Positions 1 to 8,050 of a stretch of 48,403 bases of DNA are shown in pieces (the first letter of the stretch is position 1; every line of letters begins with the position of its first letter). Made by a program: the position numbers and the translations under genes. Where the stretch lies: NCBI GenBank assembly GCA_016795385.1, contig JAEUHI010000053.1, positions 1 through 48,403 on the forward strand, read 5' to 3'. This DNA comes from Verrucomicrobiales bacterium (GTDB lineage Bacteria; Verrucomicrobiota; Verrucomicrobiia; Verrucomicrobiales; DEV007). The notes under the pieces are model-generated. The model was not told the DNA's origin and searched no databases. It saw only the letters and a program-made list of their open reading frames with translations.

Positions 1-2283
1 AACGGATCCGATCCCTATTCGATGTATCTCACCCTCACGAAGGGATTCGGCCAGATGGTGCCGCAGCCGCAGTACACCACGGAGCAGAAATACGCCGTGA
101 TCCACTACATCCGCGAGACCTTCCTGCGTCCTCACAATCCCTCCCAGCTCAAGGACGTTCCCCTCGCCGCCCTGCCGCGCGGTCTCGCCCGGGCCGAGGC
201 GGAAAAGGCAGACACCTCCCTGCCGCCCTACCGACGCATGGAACTCGGGAACTCGCTCTTCTGGACGCTCGAGGTCGCCCCGGGCAACATCGCCCAGAAG
301 GGCCTCGCCATCCGGCTCGACGACGGCCCCGGAGGAGTCACCAAGGGACGCGCGTGGATGATCTACGACCACGACACGATGCGCGTCGCCACCGCGACCA
401 CCGGCGACTTCGTCGATTGGAAAGGCATTGCCTTCGATGGCAGCCACGGCACCCACACGGGCCTTACCGGGGAAAAGCATTTCATCAATCCCGTCGGTCC
501 GGGATGGGATGTGACGGGCGATTTCACCGACCCACGCCCACTCGGACGCGATGGCAAACCCTACGGTCCGATGCCGCAAGGTCAGGTGAATTTCAAGGGG
601 ATCTACCGGCATGGACCAAAGGTCGTGATCGCCTCCGAGGTCAACCGCACGCCCGTCCTCGAGTCACCGGGATGGATGAACTACGGGACCACGCCGATCT
701 TCACCCGCACCCTCAACGTCGCGGCCACCGAACAACCGATTCTCACGCGCATCGCGCCCGATACCGTCCATGTTGTGCTCAAGGGCGACGGCGAACTCAT
801 CCGGGACCAGCAATCGTGGTTCGCGCGGCTTCCCGGCGGGGCGAAAACGCGGCTCTTCATCTCGCGCGTTGATCCGGGTTCGCTCGAGGCGATGGCGGCC
901 ACCCTGACCGACGACCTCGACCTCGCTCCCCTCACCCGCGGCGGTCCCGCGCAATGGCCCCAGACGATCACGACGACCTCGGTGGCGGGGGAAACCGGCG
1001 GAGCGTTTCCCGCCGATGAATTCCCCCTGCCGCTCGACAATCCGTGGCAGAGCTGGCTGCGTCCCGGCGGCTTCGATTTCACTCCGGATGGGAAGGCGGC
1101 CGTCGTCGCGATGTGGAACGGCGATGTCTGGCGCGTCGATGGCGTGATGGCTCCGGCCCCCGCGACGCTGACATGGCGGCGAATCGCGAGCGGCCTTTTC
1201 CAACCGCTCGGAGTGAAGTTCCGCGACGGCGAGTTGTTCGTGCTCTGCCGCGACCAGCTCGCCCGGCTTGTCGATCTCAACGGAGACGGGGAGACCGACT
1301 TCATCGACAGCTTCAATGATGATCACCAGGTCACCGAGCACTTCCACGAATTCGCGATGGGACTGCAGACCGATGCGGCAGGCAACTTCTACTACGCCAA
1401 GTCCGGCCGCCATGCGCTCGACAGCGTCATCCCCCAGCACGGCACCCTGCTCAAGGTCAGCGCCGATGGGAAAAAGACCGAGATCCTCGCCACCGGCTTC
1501 CGCGCCGCGAACGGAGTGTGTCTCAACGACGACGGCAGCTTCTTCGTGACCGACCAGGAGGGTTTCTGGACGCCGAAAAACCGAATCAACCGGGTCAAAC
1601 CGGGCGGCTTCTACGGCAATCTCTTCGGCTACACCAGCGTCACCGACGAATCCGACGCCGCGATGGAGCCTCCCCTCGTCTGGATCACGAATGAAAAGGA
1701 CCGCAGCCCTGCCGAACTCGTTTGGGTTCCCCAAGGGACCTGGGGCAACCTCGGCGGAGCGCTGCTGAATCTCAGCTACGGCACCGGCCGGATCTTCGTC
1801 GTGCCACACGAGGAGGTGGACGGCCAATGGCAGGGCGCCGTGTGCGAACTGCCCCTGCCCGCCTTCGCCACGGGACTGATGCGCGGACGCTTCGGCTCCG
1901 ACGGCGCCCTCTATGGCTGCGGCATGTTCGCGTGGGCCGGCAATGCCACGACGCCGGGCGGCTTTCATCGCATCCGCCGGGGCGAAGCTCCCGCGCGGGT
2001 GCCGCTCACGGTTCGGGCCGTCCAAGGTACGATGCAAGTGACCTTCAGCGATCCCGTCACCGATACCGGGAGCGCGATCAAAGTCTGGTCGTTGAAACGG
2101 ACCAAGAACTACGGATCGAAGCACTTCGACGAACGCGAATTGAAGATCACTTCCGTGACCCTCAGCGACGACCGCCGCACCGTGACCCTCGCCATCCCCG
2201 ACCTCGCTCCGACGCATTGCTATGAATTGAAGATCGGCGACCGCATTCTCCACGGGACGATCCACGCCCTGGGTCGGCCGTGA
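1..2283 (+). CDS. DUF6797 / beta-propeller protein with cytochrome c tail (5' partial)
   Basis: The reading frame is open to the first base of the window, so the N-terminus is missing; the first internal ATG is at 22. The first visible residues (KGFGQMVPQPQY, then AVIHYIRETF) look like the end of a class I cytochrome c domain, including the Met-Pro region that supplies an axial ligand. Next comes a DUF6797-like region of about 150-200 residues (IYDHDTMRVA, GSHGTHTG, VNFKGIYRHG). From about residue 340 there is a six-bladed propeller resembling glucose/sorbosone dehydrogenases (FDFTPDGKAAV, DLNGDGETDF, AANGVCLNDDGS). Proteins of this architecture are large, secreted and abundant in Verrucomicrobiota and Planctomycetota. 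They are thought to oxidise sugars or other substrates, but the substrate is unknown. A poly-T inverted repeat follows the stop. Confidence is high for the family and low for the reaction. Confidence 0.85.
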   Translation, partial: NGSDPYSMYLTLTKGFGQMVPQPQYTTEQKYAVIHYIRETFLRPHNPSQLKDVPLAALPRGLARAEAEKADTSLPPYRRMELGNSLFWTLEVAPGNIAQKGLAIRLDDGPGGVTKGRAWMIYDHDTMRVATATTGDFVDWKGIAFDGSHGTHTGLTGEKHFINPVGPGWDVTGDFTDPRPLGRDGKPYGPMPQGQVNFKGIYRHGPKVVIASEVNRTPVLESPGWMNYGTTPIFTRTLNVAATEQPILTRIAPDTVHVVLKGDGELIRDQQSWFARLPGGAKTRLFISRVDPGSLEAMAATLTDDLDLAPLTRGGPAQWPQTITTTSVAGETGGAFPADEFPLPLDNPWQSWLRPGGFDFTPDGKAAVVAMWNGDVWRVDGVMAPAPATLTWRRIASGLFQPLGVKFRDGELFVLCRDQLARLVDLNGDGETDFIDSFNDDHQVTEHFHEFAMGLQTDAAGNFYYAKSGRHALDSVIPQHGTLLKVSADGKKTEILATGFRAANGVCLNDDGSFFVTDQEGFWTPKNRINRVKPGGFYGNLFGYTSVTDESDAAMEPPLVWITNEKDRSPAELVWVPQGTWGNLGGALLNLSYGTGRIFVVPHEEVDGQWQGAVCELPLPAFATGLMRGRFGSDGALYGCGMFAWAGNATTPGGFHRIRRGEAPARVPLTVRAVQGTMQVTFSDPVTDTGSAIKVWSLKRTKNYGSKHFDERELKITSVTLSDDRRTVTLAIPDLAPTHCYELKIGDRILHGTIHALGRP

Positions 2284-2303
2284 TCGGCGACGGGCTCCGG
2301 TTC

Positions 2304-2320
2304 GCGAATTTTTTTTTCGC
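2304..2320 (+). terminator. Possible terminator: GCGAA/TTCGC around a nine-T run
   Basis: A 5-bp inverted repeat (2304-2308 with 2316-2320) encloses and overlaps a run of nine Ts at 2309-2317, 20 bases after the stop of the DUF6797 gene. The stem is short and the T-run lies in the loop rather than after it, so termination is only a suggestion. Confidence 0.25.
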
Positions 2321-2366
2321 ATCTTGTCATACATTCATCCTCCCCGTGTCACTCATGGGGAAATGA

Positions 2367-2879
2367 ATGGAAGCCGAGCTCACGCACTCCCTCGAACCGC
2401 TCCACCGCGACGCCTGCGGGTGGGCACGGCATTGTTGCGAGGGGAGCCTGGTCGACCCGGCCGATGTGCTGCAGATCGCCTATCTCAAAGTAATCCAAGG
2501 CAAGGCGCGTCCGCGGGGCGAAGGTTCACTCAAGACCTGGTGGTTCGGCGTGATCCGGCTGACCGCGAAGGAGGAGCAGCGCCGTCGGCGCTTCCGCGAA
2601 TCGCTCGCGGGAAAACTGCTGCGCTTCGCTCCAGCCAGGGTGGAAGCCCCCGGCACGATCTCCCGGCTCGAACTCGACGAATCGTCCCGCGAGTTGAAGG
2701 CGGCGCTCTCGCAATTGCCGCCGAGACAGTCGGAAATCCTGCACCTCGTCTTTTACCAGGATCTCTCCATTTCCGAGGCCGCCGCGGTCATGGGTGTCTC
2801 CCTCGGCTCGGCACGAACCCACTACGAACGCGCCAAATCCCGGCTCCGCGATCTCCTTTCCCCCTCCCCTGACCGATGA
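2367..2879 (+). CDS. ECF-type RNA polymerase sigma factor
   Basis: This 170-residue protein has the two-domain plan of an extracytoplasmic-function sigma-70 factor. Region 2 lies at about residues 10-80 (DPADVLQIAYLKVIQG, then WWFGVIRLTAKEEQRRRR). Region 4 lies at about 105-165 (LSQLPPRQSEILHLVFYQ, then SISEAAAVMGVS and SARTHYERAKSRLR), which contains the helix-turn-helix that reads the -35 box. The ATG at 2367 follows a GGGG Shine-Dalgarno-like block at 2357-2360. The next gene starts inside the stop codon (ATGA), so the two are probably translationally coupled. A downstream one-TM protein fits the usual sigma/anti-sigma layout. The signal it responds to cannot be read from the sequence; a Spy/CpxP-like protein in the same unit hints at envelope stress. 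Confidence 0.9.
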   Translation: MEAELTHSLEPLHRDACGWARHCCEGSLVDPADVLQIAYLKVIQGKARPRGEGSLKTWWFGVIRLTAKEEQRRRRFRESLAGKLLRFAPARVEAPGTISRLELDESSRELKAALSQLPPRQSEILHLVFYQDLSISEAAAVMGVSLGSARTHYERAKSRLRDLLSPSPDR

Positions 2880-3220
2880 ACGAAGAAGACCTGAAATCCC
2901 GTTTCGAATCGCTCCGCGCCGCGGAGGCCGAGACATCGCCCTCCTTCGCCCGCACCCTTGCGGCAGCGCGCACCCGAAATTCCCTCCCGGCCAAGCGGGT
3001 ATGGCCCTTCGCCGCTTCGGCGGCGGGGCTCGCCGCGCTCGCGTTGCTCTTCGTTGCCCGGATGGAGACGCTGGATCCGCGTAGCCCGCTTTCAGAGACG
3101 CTTCCCGTCCTCCTGCCTCCCGCTGCGGAACCCGGCTCGATTTTCCCCTCGCCGCTCTTTGCCACTTCCGACCTGCCTTCCGACTCCGTCCTCCCCCTCT
3201 CCTCGAGATTTTCACTCTAA
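2876..3220 (+). CDS. Small single-TM protein, candidate anti-sigma factor
   Basis: A 114-residue protein overlapping the sigma factor by 4 bases (ATGA). It has a charged N-terminal cytoplasmic-like part (about residues 1-42), one transmembrane helix at about 43-62 (WPFAASAAGLAALALLFVA) and a Pro/Ser-rich tail outside. Size, topology and position match small anti-sigma factors, whose N-terminal segment holds the sigma factor at the membrane. No HxxxCxxC zinc motif of the ZAS class is present, so it would be a non-zinc type. The function is inferred from context only; no family was recognised. Confidence 0.6.
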   Translation: MNEEDLKSRFESLRAAEAETSPSFARTLAAARTRNSLPAKRVWPFAASAAGLAALALLFVARMETLDPRSPLSETLPVLLPPAAEPGSIFPSPLFATSDLPSDSVLPLSSRFSL

Positions 3221-3239
3221 CAACACCACCATTCCCTTC

Positions 3240-4079
3240 ATGAAACCCAGCCTCATCGTCCTCTCGTTCCTTCTCTCCGGCAGCGCCGCGATGGCACTCG
3301 ATCTGCCGCGGCTCATCCAGCCGGAGACCCTCACGACCCATCGCGAAGCGCTCGCTTTCACCCCCGAACAGGAGGCCGAGCTCACCCGCGTCTACGAAAG
3401 TGCCAAGGCCGAAGCCGCGCCCCTCGAGGAAGCCGTTCGCACGGAGCAGACTTCTCTGGAGGAAACGCTCCGCGCCACGTCTCCCGAGCCTGGAGCCGCC
3501 GAGGCGAAGTTCGCCAAACTCCTCGAGGCGGAGAACGCGCTGAAACAGCTCCAATTCAAAACCCTGCTCGCCCTGCGCGCCGTCCTCACCCCGGAGCAGA
3601 TTGAAAAGGCGGTGACGCTCGCGAGCCGCGACACCCAGGCCAATGCCCCCCTCATGGCCACGATCGAGAGCAAGGCACAGCGTCTCAAGGCCGCCTTCGA
3701 CTCGCTCGAGATCAAGCCCGGCCCGGTGCTGGAGAGCAAGGGCGATCACATCCGCGGCCTCATCGAATCCGGCAATCTCGCCGATGCCGATGCCGCGCTC
3801 GACGCGCTGGCGAAAGAGGTCGGGATCGACGAGCCCATCGACGAAGCCACGATCGATTTCTCCCAACAATCCCCGGGAGACACGGATCTGACCGTACTCG
3901 AGTCGCGCTTCCACAACGTGGAGACAGCCCTGCAGGACGTGATCTACCTCCCCCATCTCCGTCAGCTCCTCCAGGCCCGCGATGCGCTCGAAGCCGCCAA
4001 GTCGGCCGAGGACGCCGAGGGTGTCGGACGCGTCCTCACTTGGGCGGAGAATCTCCTCGGCGTGACGACCGCCCCCTGA
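3240..4079 (+). CDS. Spy/CpxP-like periplasmic helical protein
   Basis: A 279-residue exported protein. The ATG at 3240 gives a clear signal peptide (residues 1-20, ending AAMA). The frame is open further upstream, but that part overlaps the previous gene. Residues about 40-125 are highly helical and carry two LTxxQ-like elements (FTPEQEAELT and VLTPEQIEKA), the hallmark of the periplasmic Spy/CpxP/ZraP group that senses or chaperones misfolded or metal-stressed proteins. The C-terminal half is also helical and ends in a segment (IESG, then VGIDEP about 20 residues later) that resembles the N-terminus of the next gene. It starts 19 bases after the candidate anti-sigma gene, so co-transcription is likely. 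A role in envelope-stress sensing is inferred. Confidence 0.6.
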   Translation: MKPSLIVLSFLLSGSAAMALDLPRLIQPETLTTHREALAFTPEQEAELTRVYESAKAEAAPLEEAVRTEQTSLEETLRATSPEPGAAEAKFAKLLEAENALKQLQFKTLLALRAVLTPEQIEKAVTLASRDTQANAPLMATIESKAQRLKAAFDSLEIKPGPVLESKGDHIRGLIESGNLADADAALDALAKEVGIDEPIDEATIDFSQQSPGDTDLTVLESRFHNVETALQDVIYLPHLRQLLQARDALEAAKSAEDAEGVGRVLTWAENLLGVTTAP

Positions 4080-4106
4080 AAAGGCCATTCTCAAAAGCCG
4101 CCTTCC

Positions 4107-5540
4107 ATGATCCGTACGCTTCTCACCGCCCTTTTCGCGATGATCTCCTTCACCGCGACCGGCCTCGACCATGAGACCGAAGCGCGTTTGAAAATGGCTC
4201 ATCAGATCGCACGAGAGCGGAACGACGCCGCCCTCGTCAACCGGGTCAAGAATGCCGCTGACAAAATCGAAAGCGGTCTCGACGCGGCGGAGACCGAGGC
4301 GCACCTTCGCGAAATCGAGACCGCCGTCGGGATCGACCCGGGCGGCTGGTCGATGGCCGGTCAGCCGCTCTACCATCCCTCGCCCGAGCGTGAGGCCGGC
4401 ACGAAGTCGATCGGACCGAAGCTCAAAACCGCTCTCGCCGAGGAGTCGGTGCCTGGGGTGAAAGCCGCCGTAGCCGAATGGCTTGTCGTCCTCGGCGACC
4501 AGGCCGGACTCCCCGATGGGCGTCGCCCCGACGCCAAACCCGGCCCTCTCTCCCTCGACGAAGCTGCCGCCACCCGCCTCTTCCTCGATGCCCTCGCAAG
4601 CGAGGGACGCGCCGTCCGTGAGCTCACCGAGGGCCGCGCCCTGCCGGGCCAGATGCTGCGATTTTACGCCTACGTTCTCGAAGGGCTCGCCACGATCCGA
4701 CCTTCGGTCGAGCGCCATGCCGCGGATTCGCTCGACGAAGTCGACGCCCTCGCCACCGGGGTCGCGGGGATCCTGACCAAACTCCAACAGCCCGACGGCC
4801 ATTTTCCCTTTCCCGATCTGCGGGGACGAAATCTCCGCTTCGGCGACATGATCGAGAAACAACTCGCCGCCGGCGCCATCGAAATCCGCGACGGCTGGGT
4901 CATCACCGCCGATCCGGACGGGGGCACGCAGTTCGACACCGGCGTCTGCGGCGTCGCCCTGCTCAAGGCCGGGAAGATCTGGTCGAACCCCGCCTGGACC
5001 GCCGCCGGCCTCCGCGCCGCGGATTGGGCGCTCGGGCAGAAGTGCGTCGCGAATTTCAACTACAACGCCTTTTCCGTTTCGCTGCTTTGTCAGGCCCACG
5101 CGGCGTCGGGAAAAGCGGACTACCTCGACGCCGCCCTCGCGAAATTCCGTCTTGGCGTGGCTCCGGGCCAGGCGCCGAATGGACGCTGGATCGATCCTCA
5201 CAATGCGAGAACGGTCTATCACATCATCATTCTCCGGGCCATCGGGGATCTCCTCGAAACCCTGCCGGCCGATCGCGCCTCCGATCTCGTCGAGGTGAAA
5301 ACGGTCGCCGAGCCCGCCGTCGCCGCCCTTCTCGATGAATTCGACGCCATGGGCATCACGGTGGAGTGTTTGCCGGAACTGTCACCGCTCGTCCCGCAGG
5401 TTTCCGACTCCGATCGCCTCCGCCAGGCCCTCGACCGGGTGGCGGCCAGTCTCGTCGAGAAATGCACCGACGGCAGCCGCGTGAAACTCGGTGCCCAGCC
5501 CCATCAACTGGCGGCGGTGGCGGAGAGGCTGCGGAAGTGA
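4107..5540 (+). CDS. Secreted hypothetical protein with alpha/alpha-toroid-like body
   Basis: A 477-residue protein with an N-terminal signal peptide (about residues 1-19). An initial helical segment (residues 20-75) resembles the C-terminal segment of the preceding gene. From about residue 150 the sequence has repeated helical hairpins with Gly-Asp/Asn turns (LQQPDGHFPFPD, QFDTGVCGVALLKAGK, NYNAFSVSLLCQAHAASG, APNGRWIDPHNA). This pattern suits an (alpha/alpha)6 toroid such as polysaccharide lyases, glycosidases or squalene-cyclase-like proteins. No catalytic residues can be assigned with confidence. It is the last gene of the sigma-factor unit, 27 bases after the Spy-like gene, and ends 6 bases from the convergent coaD gene. 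Confidence 0.55.
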   Translation: MIRTLLTALFAMISFTATGLDHETEARLKMAHQIARERNDAALVNRVKNAADKIESGLDAAETEAHLREIETAVGIDPGGWSMAGQPLYHPSPEREAGTKSIGPKLKTALAEESVPGVKAAVAEWLVVLGDQAGLPDGRRPDAKPGPLSLDEAAATRLFLDALASEGRAVRELTEGRALPGQMLRFYAYVLEGLATIRPSVERHAADSLDEVDALATGVAGILTKLQQPDGHFPFPDLRGRNLRFGDMIEKQLAAGAIEIRDGWVITADPDGGTQFDTGVCGVALLKAGKIWSNPAWTAAGLRAADWALGQKCVANFNYNAFSVSLLCQAHAASGKADYLDAALAKFRLGVAPGQAPNGRWIDPHNARTVYHIIILRAIGDLLETLPADRASDLVEVKTVAEPAVAALLDEFDAMGITVECLPELSPLVPQVSDSDRLRQALDRVAASLVEKCTDGSRVKLGAQPHQLAAVAERLRK

Positions 5541-5546
5541 TTCGCT

Positions 5547-6026
5547 TCACCGCCCGACCTTCCCCTTCAGAGCCGCCTTCACCACCTCCGGCACAAAGCG
5601 GTCGATGTCGCCCCCGAGACCCGCGACCTCCTTCACGATGCGGGAACTCAGGTAGATGTTCTTCTGGCTCGGCATGAGGAAGATCGTCTCGAAATTCTCG
5701 TCGAGGCTGCGGTTCATCAGGGCCATCTGGAATTCGTATTCGAAATCCGAAACCGCCCGCAGTCCGCGGATGACGGCGTCGCCCTGCTCCTCGCGGACAA
5801 AATCGACAAGCAGTCCGGAGAACGACTTCACCTCGACCCCCGGGATGTTGGCCGAGGCCGCGCGGATCAGATCGACCCGCTCCTCCATCGAAAAAAGCCC
5901 CGTCTTGGCGTGGTTCACGGCCACGGCAACCACGACCCGGTCGCAGAGCTTCGAGGCCCGCCCGATCACGTCGAGGTGGCCGTTGTGGATCGGGTCGAAA
6001 CTGCCGGGATAGATCGCGGTCTGCAT
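5547..6026 (-). CDS. coaD: Phosphopantetheine adenylyltransferase
   Basis: CoaD transfers AMP from ATP to 4'-phosphopantetheine, the penultimate step of coenzyme A synthesis, in the cytosol. The 159-residue length is standard. The nucleotidyltransferase signature is complete: YPGSFDPIHNGHLD with the HxGH element at residues 14-17, VIRGLRAVSDFEYE in the middle, and the YLSSRIVKEVA segment that replaces the ISSTxVRE motif. The ATG at 6026 gives the canonical N-terminus. It is a single gene convergent with the upstream secreted-protein gene and divergent from the following lipoprotein gene. Confidence 0.97.
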   Translation of the reverse strand: MQTAIYPGSFDPIHNGHLDVIGRASKLCDRVVVAVAVNHAKTGLFSMEERVDLIRAASANIPGVEVKSFSGLLVDFVREEQGDAVIRGLRAVSDFEYEFQMALMNRSLDENFETIFLMPSQKNIYLSSRIVKEVAGLGGDIDRFVPEVVKAALKGKVGR

Positions 6027-6126
6027 AACGTGGGGGTGGATCGGACTTCCCGCATTCTGAACCCGATACCGCGATTATTTCAAAGACATTTCAGGGGAAT
6101 CCGGTATCATTCCGGGCATTACTTTC

Positions 6127-6540
6127 ATGAAAGCTTGGTTTTTGACCACCGTTTGTGCCCTTGCGTTGCTGGGCACCTCCTGCACCGAATCCAAAAAATC
6201 CAGCACCGCGGGCGGGACGACCGGAGCGGCGACGGGGGATCCTTTCAGCACGGTCGGCTTCCTCGCTACGGATTACGCTCCCCTCGCCAAGTGGCTCGAC
6301 GAGCGTTTCGAGGTCGACTACAAGCACATGACGCCGACGCTCATTTTCGACCAGGTGCCGCTGAACGACATCTATTACGAAACCTCGAATCTCCCGGCGA
6401 ACGGCTCGCCTTTCAATTTCGCGAGCAAGGACATCTCCCGCCGCGAACTGCTGAAGCGCATCGCCCATCACTGGAATCTGAAGATGTCCTTCTCCACCGA
6501 CGCCAGCGGCAAGCCGAGCGCGGTGAAAGTGGAGGGCTAA
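6127..6540 (+). CDS. Small lipoprotein with STN/secretin-N-like domain
   Basis: A 137-residue lipoprotein. The signal peptide ends in a lipobox (LLGTSC), making Cys19 the lipidated residue, followed by a Ser/Thr/Gly-rich linker. Residues about 55-135 alternate strands and helices (TLIFDQVPLNDIYYETSN, then ISRRELLKRIAHHWNLK, then a final strand), resembling the short N-terminal (STN) or N0/N1 modules of secretins and TonB-dependent receptors. Such a lone module on a lipid anchor could act as a secretin-associated or cell-envelope adaptor protein. The family match is by pattern only. A hairpin follows the stop codon. Confidence 0.55.
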   Translation: MKAWFLTTVCALALLGTSCTESKKSSTAGGTTGAATGDPFSTVGFLATDYAPLAKWLDERFEVDYKHMTPTLIFDQVPLNDIYYETSNLPANGSPFNFASKDISRRELLKRIAHHWNLKMSFSTDASGKPSAVKVEG

Positions 6541-6558
6541 GCCGGGCGCAGCCGGCTT
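6539..6558. terminator. Hairpin between convergent genes
   Basis: AAGCCGG at 6539-6545 pairs perfectly with CCGGCTT at 6552-6558 around a 6-base loop. It lies directly after the lipoprotein stop codon and 48 bases before the stop of the convergent avtA gene. There is no T-tract on the plus strand, so it may be a weak bidirectional terminator or part of a repeat. Confidence 0.4.
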
Positions 6559-6605
6559 AGCCGGTAAAAGGTGGGAAAGTAAAAAGTAAAAGGTCTCGCA
6601 AGCGC

Positions 6606-7952
6606 TCACCGATAGACTTCAGCAACGACGCGGCCGAGGATCTTAAACCCATCTGCGACGACCTCCTCGGGCTGGGTGAAGCTGACGCGGATGCATTGTT
6701 CGGCGTGAGGCCAGCCGGTGGTGTCGAGACCGAAGAAGAAGGCTTTCCCCGGCACGATGAGCAGACCTGAGTCTTTCAGGCGGCGATAAAGCTCCCGGCA
6801 GGTGATGGGCAGATCCTGAAACCAGAACCAGAGGAAAAAGGCGCCTTCGCTCTGGTGGATCCTCCACGGGACGTCGGACGGCAGATGTTCGTGGGCCAAA
6901 GCCAAAGCCCGCTCGGCGCGGTGACGGTAATAGGGACGCACCACTTCCTCGGCGAGAGTCCGGATGCGTCCCGACTCGATCATGGGACGGGCGAGGGCCT
7001 GGCCGAGGTTGTTGTTCGCGAGACCGACAATCGCGGTCATGGAGCGGATGTCGGAAATGAGGTCTTCCCGCGCCACGACGATGCCGGTGCGCGTGCCGGG
7101 CAGGCCCAGTTTGCTGAGGCTCATTGTCAGGATCACGTTTTCATCCCAGACCGGGCGGGTCTCGGTGAAAATGACGCCCGGAAAGGGCTGCCCGTAGGCA
7201 TTGTCGATGATCAGGGGGATGCCGCGCTCCGCCGCGATCTGGCGGAGTCGGGAAATCTCGTCGTCAGTGAGCACATTGCTGCTGGGATTCGTCGGACGCG
7301 ACACCGCGATGGCCCCGTGGCTCTCATCGACGGCGAGCTTCCCGAAGTCGATGTGATATTTGAAGCTCCGCTCCCCGATCAGTTCGATCTCCGGCCGGCG
7401 GCTGTCGAAGAGCGCCGTCGCCGACACGCCCTGATCCCCGTAGCCGATGTATTCCGGGACGAGCGGCAGGAGAATGCGTTTTTCGCTCCCGTCCGCCATC
7501 GCTCCCGCGAAGCGGTTCAGCAGGAAAAAGAAGGCGCTCTGGCCGCCGTTGGTCACCGCGACATTCGCCAGCGTCAACTTCCAGCCATACTCGCGGTTGA
7601 GGAAATCCGCGACCGCCGCACGGAAGGCCGGACTGCCCGCCGGTGGGTCGTAATCGGCGAGGACGCGGTCGAATTCGCCGGAGGGTTCTTCGAGCAGTTC
7701 GCGCATCCGTTCGCGCCAGATCGCCTCCATCGCCGGGATGTGGGCGGGATTTCCTCCGCCCATCATGCGGATCTTGCCGCGACCGAGGGTCAGCGCCTCG
7801 CCGAGGTCATCCATCAATTCGGTGATCCCCGCCTCCTCGGTGAGGTTGCGGGCAAAGATCGATTTGGGCCAGGGGTCGGGGTGGGCCATGACGCTCATCT
7901 TTGCCCCGGGATCCGACGCGGACAAGGCGGGAAATTGGGGAAACCCCGTCAT
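6606..7952 (-). CDS. avtA: Valine--pyruvate aminotransferase
   Basis: AvtA is a PLP-dependent fold-I aminotransferase that exchanges the amino group between valine and pyruvate (alanine/2-ketoisovalerate). The protein is 448 residues if started at 7952, where an excellent GGAGGG ribosome-binding site sits 5 bases upstream; an internal ATG at 7898 is an alternative. Diagnostic features are MMGGGNPAHIPAM near residues 63-75 (characteristic of AvtA), SRPTNPSSN at 218-226, the Asp of IIDNAYG at 250 and the PLP-binding lysine K281 in SLSKLGLPGTRTG. It is divergent from thiD; the short region between them is almost entirely a palindromic repeat. Confidence 0.9.
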   Translation of the reverse strand: MTGFPQFPALSASDPGAKMSVMAHPDPWPKSIFARNLTEEAGITELMDDLGEALTLGRGKIRMMGGGNPAHIPAMEAIWRERMRELLEEPSGEFDRVLADYDPPAGSPAFRAAVADFLNREYGWKLTLANVAVTNGGQSAFFFLLNRFAGAMADGSEKRILLPLVPEYIGYGDQGVSATALFDSRRPEIELIGERSFKYHIDFGKLAVDESHGAIAVSRPTNPSSNVLTDDEISRLRQIAAERGIPLIIDNAYGQPFPGVIFTETRPVWDENVILTMSLSKLGLPGTRTGIVVAREDLISDIRSMTAIVGLANNNLGQALARPMIESGRIRTLAEEVVRPYYRHRAERALALAHEHLPSDVPWRIHQSEGAFFLWFWFQDLPITCRELYRRLKDSGLLIVPGKAFFFGLDTTGWPHAEQCIRVSFTQPEEVVADGFKILGRVVAEVYR

Positions 7953-7971
7953 ACAAACCCTCCGACTCTTG

Positions 7972-8050
7972 CCTCATACTCCTACTCATACTCAAATCGA
8001 ACGTCGCTTGTCGCTGAGTATGAGTATGAGGTAAGAGTAGGAGTATGAGT
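7972..8050. repeat. Palindromic array of TACTCAT-type heptads
   Basis: This interval consists mostly of imperfect direct repeats of a CTCATACTC-like unit on the left (from 7973) and the reverse complement, GAGTATGAG, on the right (to about 8050), separated by about 28 bases. CTCATACTCCTACTC on the left is matched exactly by GAGTAGGAGTATGAG on the right, so a long stem is possible. It fills the avtA/thiD divergent region and runs into the first codons of thiD, whose ATG (8045) lies inside the right arm. Confidence 0.8.

Noticed and set aside
2526..5222. Very long minus-strand open frame (898 codons) opposite the sigma-factor unit
   Set aside because: It is a reverse-strand shadow typical of high-GC DNA; it has no family motifs and lies opposite four well-supported genes.
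7953..8044. TPP riboswitch upstream of thiD
   Set aside because: No CUGAGA/ACCUG-type thi-box was found; the space is filled by the heptad palindrome.
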